Positions 50,851-50,938 of a stretch of DNA of 50,938 nucleotides are shown here, piece after piece. Where the stretch lies: contig JAFTUI010000020.1 of NCBI GenBank assembly GCA_017466345.1, positions 1-50,938 on the forward strand, given 5' to 3'. Numbering within the stretch: the first letter of the stretch is position 1; every line of letters starts with the position of its first letter. The notes under the pieces were generated by a model, which saw only the letters and a list, made by a program, of their open reading frames with translations, was not told the origin of the DNA and ran no database searches. The position numbers and the translations under genes are program-made. Source of the DNA: Tidjanibacter sp. Its GTDB lineage: Bacteria > Bacteroidota > Bacteroidia > Bacteroidales > Rikenellaceae.

Positions 50851-50900
50851 TGTCCAAGGTCTAACGTCTAACGTCTAACGTCAATAGTCCTAAGGCTTAT
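50851..50900. repeat. GTCTAAC tandem repeats with TAGTCCTAAGGC block
   Basis: After a T-run and TGTCCAAG there are three GTCTAAC units, then GTCAATAGTCCTAAGGCTTATAGG. The copy at 11636-11692 is its reverse complement almost base for base. Confidence 0.7.
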
Positions 50901-50901
50901 A

Positions 50902-50938
50902 GGAGAATTGAGAATTGAAAATTGAAAATTGAAAATTG
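50902..50938. repeat. AT-rich tandem repeat at the window end
   Basis: Four units of AATTGAGAATTGAAAATTG type run off the end of the window. Same family as positions 1-27. Confidence 0.7.

Overview
The window looks like a chromosomal stretch of a gut-type Bacteroidales bacterium, probably of the Alistipes/Rikenellaceae kind. Evidence: TonB-dependent receptors with a carboxypeptidase-regulatory N-domain, DUF5689 and BACON domains, many lipoproteins, and several promoters of the Bacteroidetes type (TAnnTTTG at -7, often with TTTG about 19 bases upstream). The family placement is inference; there is no rRNA in the window. Nearly all genes lie on the minus strand. The plus-strand genes are a four-helix-bundle protein, a TPR protein and an MFS transporter at the left end, and a YeiH-type transporter at 41637-42590.

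Layout. 165-4023: small four-helix-bundle protein, TPR protein, MFS transporter. 4101-5087: the GTPase Obg, facing the MFS gene across a perfect 20-bp stem terminator. 5124-8968: two DUF5689 (OB-fold) lipoproteins and an outer-membrane receptor-like barrel. 9022-14704: nadE, a second barrel protein and a 1001-residue TPR protein. 15123-16929: a DoxX/MauE-type membrane protein and thymidylate kinase. 17023-21342: the Fe-S assembly operon sufBCDS with an unusually short SufD. 21458-22360: an EamA transporter. 22732-26364: four tightly packed genes for secreted lipoproteins and a small barrel, flanked by two copies of an inverted 9-bp-repeat array. 26790-31976: infB, nusA and rimP, transcribed rimP first and separated by large repeat-filled gaps. 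32112-41305: a ten-gene phage-like structural cassette (holin, connector-like, portal, capsid, ClpP-like protease, probable tail-hub protein and others) without recognisable terminase, integrase, tape measure or tail tube. 41637-42590: YeiH/UPF0324 transporter. 42673-50736: five genes in one direction encoding two secreted non-specific nucleases, a secreted endonuclease/exonuclease/phosphatase, a TonB-dependent receptor and a DUF5689 OB-fold lipoprotein.

Three things stand out. First, the last five genes look like a cell-surface system that cuts extracellular nucleic acid and imports the products; 5124-8968 is a nuclease-free paralogue of its receptor/lipoprotein half. Second, the phage-like cassette has a host-type promoter, a non-canonical gene order and no packaging or integration genes, and it abuts the rimP promoter; it may be domesticated. 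Third, the intergenic DNA is crowded with several families of palindromic repeats. The most striking is a nested palindrome of about 120-150 bp placed exactly at the 3' end of at least four minus-strand genes; its internal-loop bases are conserved while its stems vary with compensation. Both ends of the window lie in the same AT-rich repeat, as expected of a contig broken at dispersed repeats.
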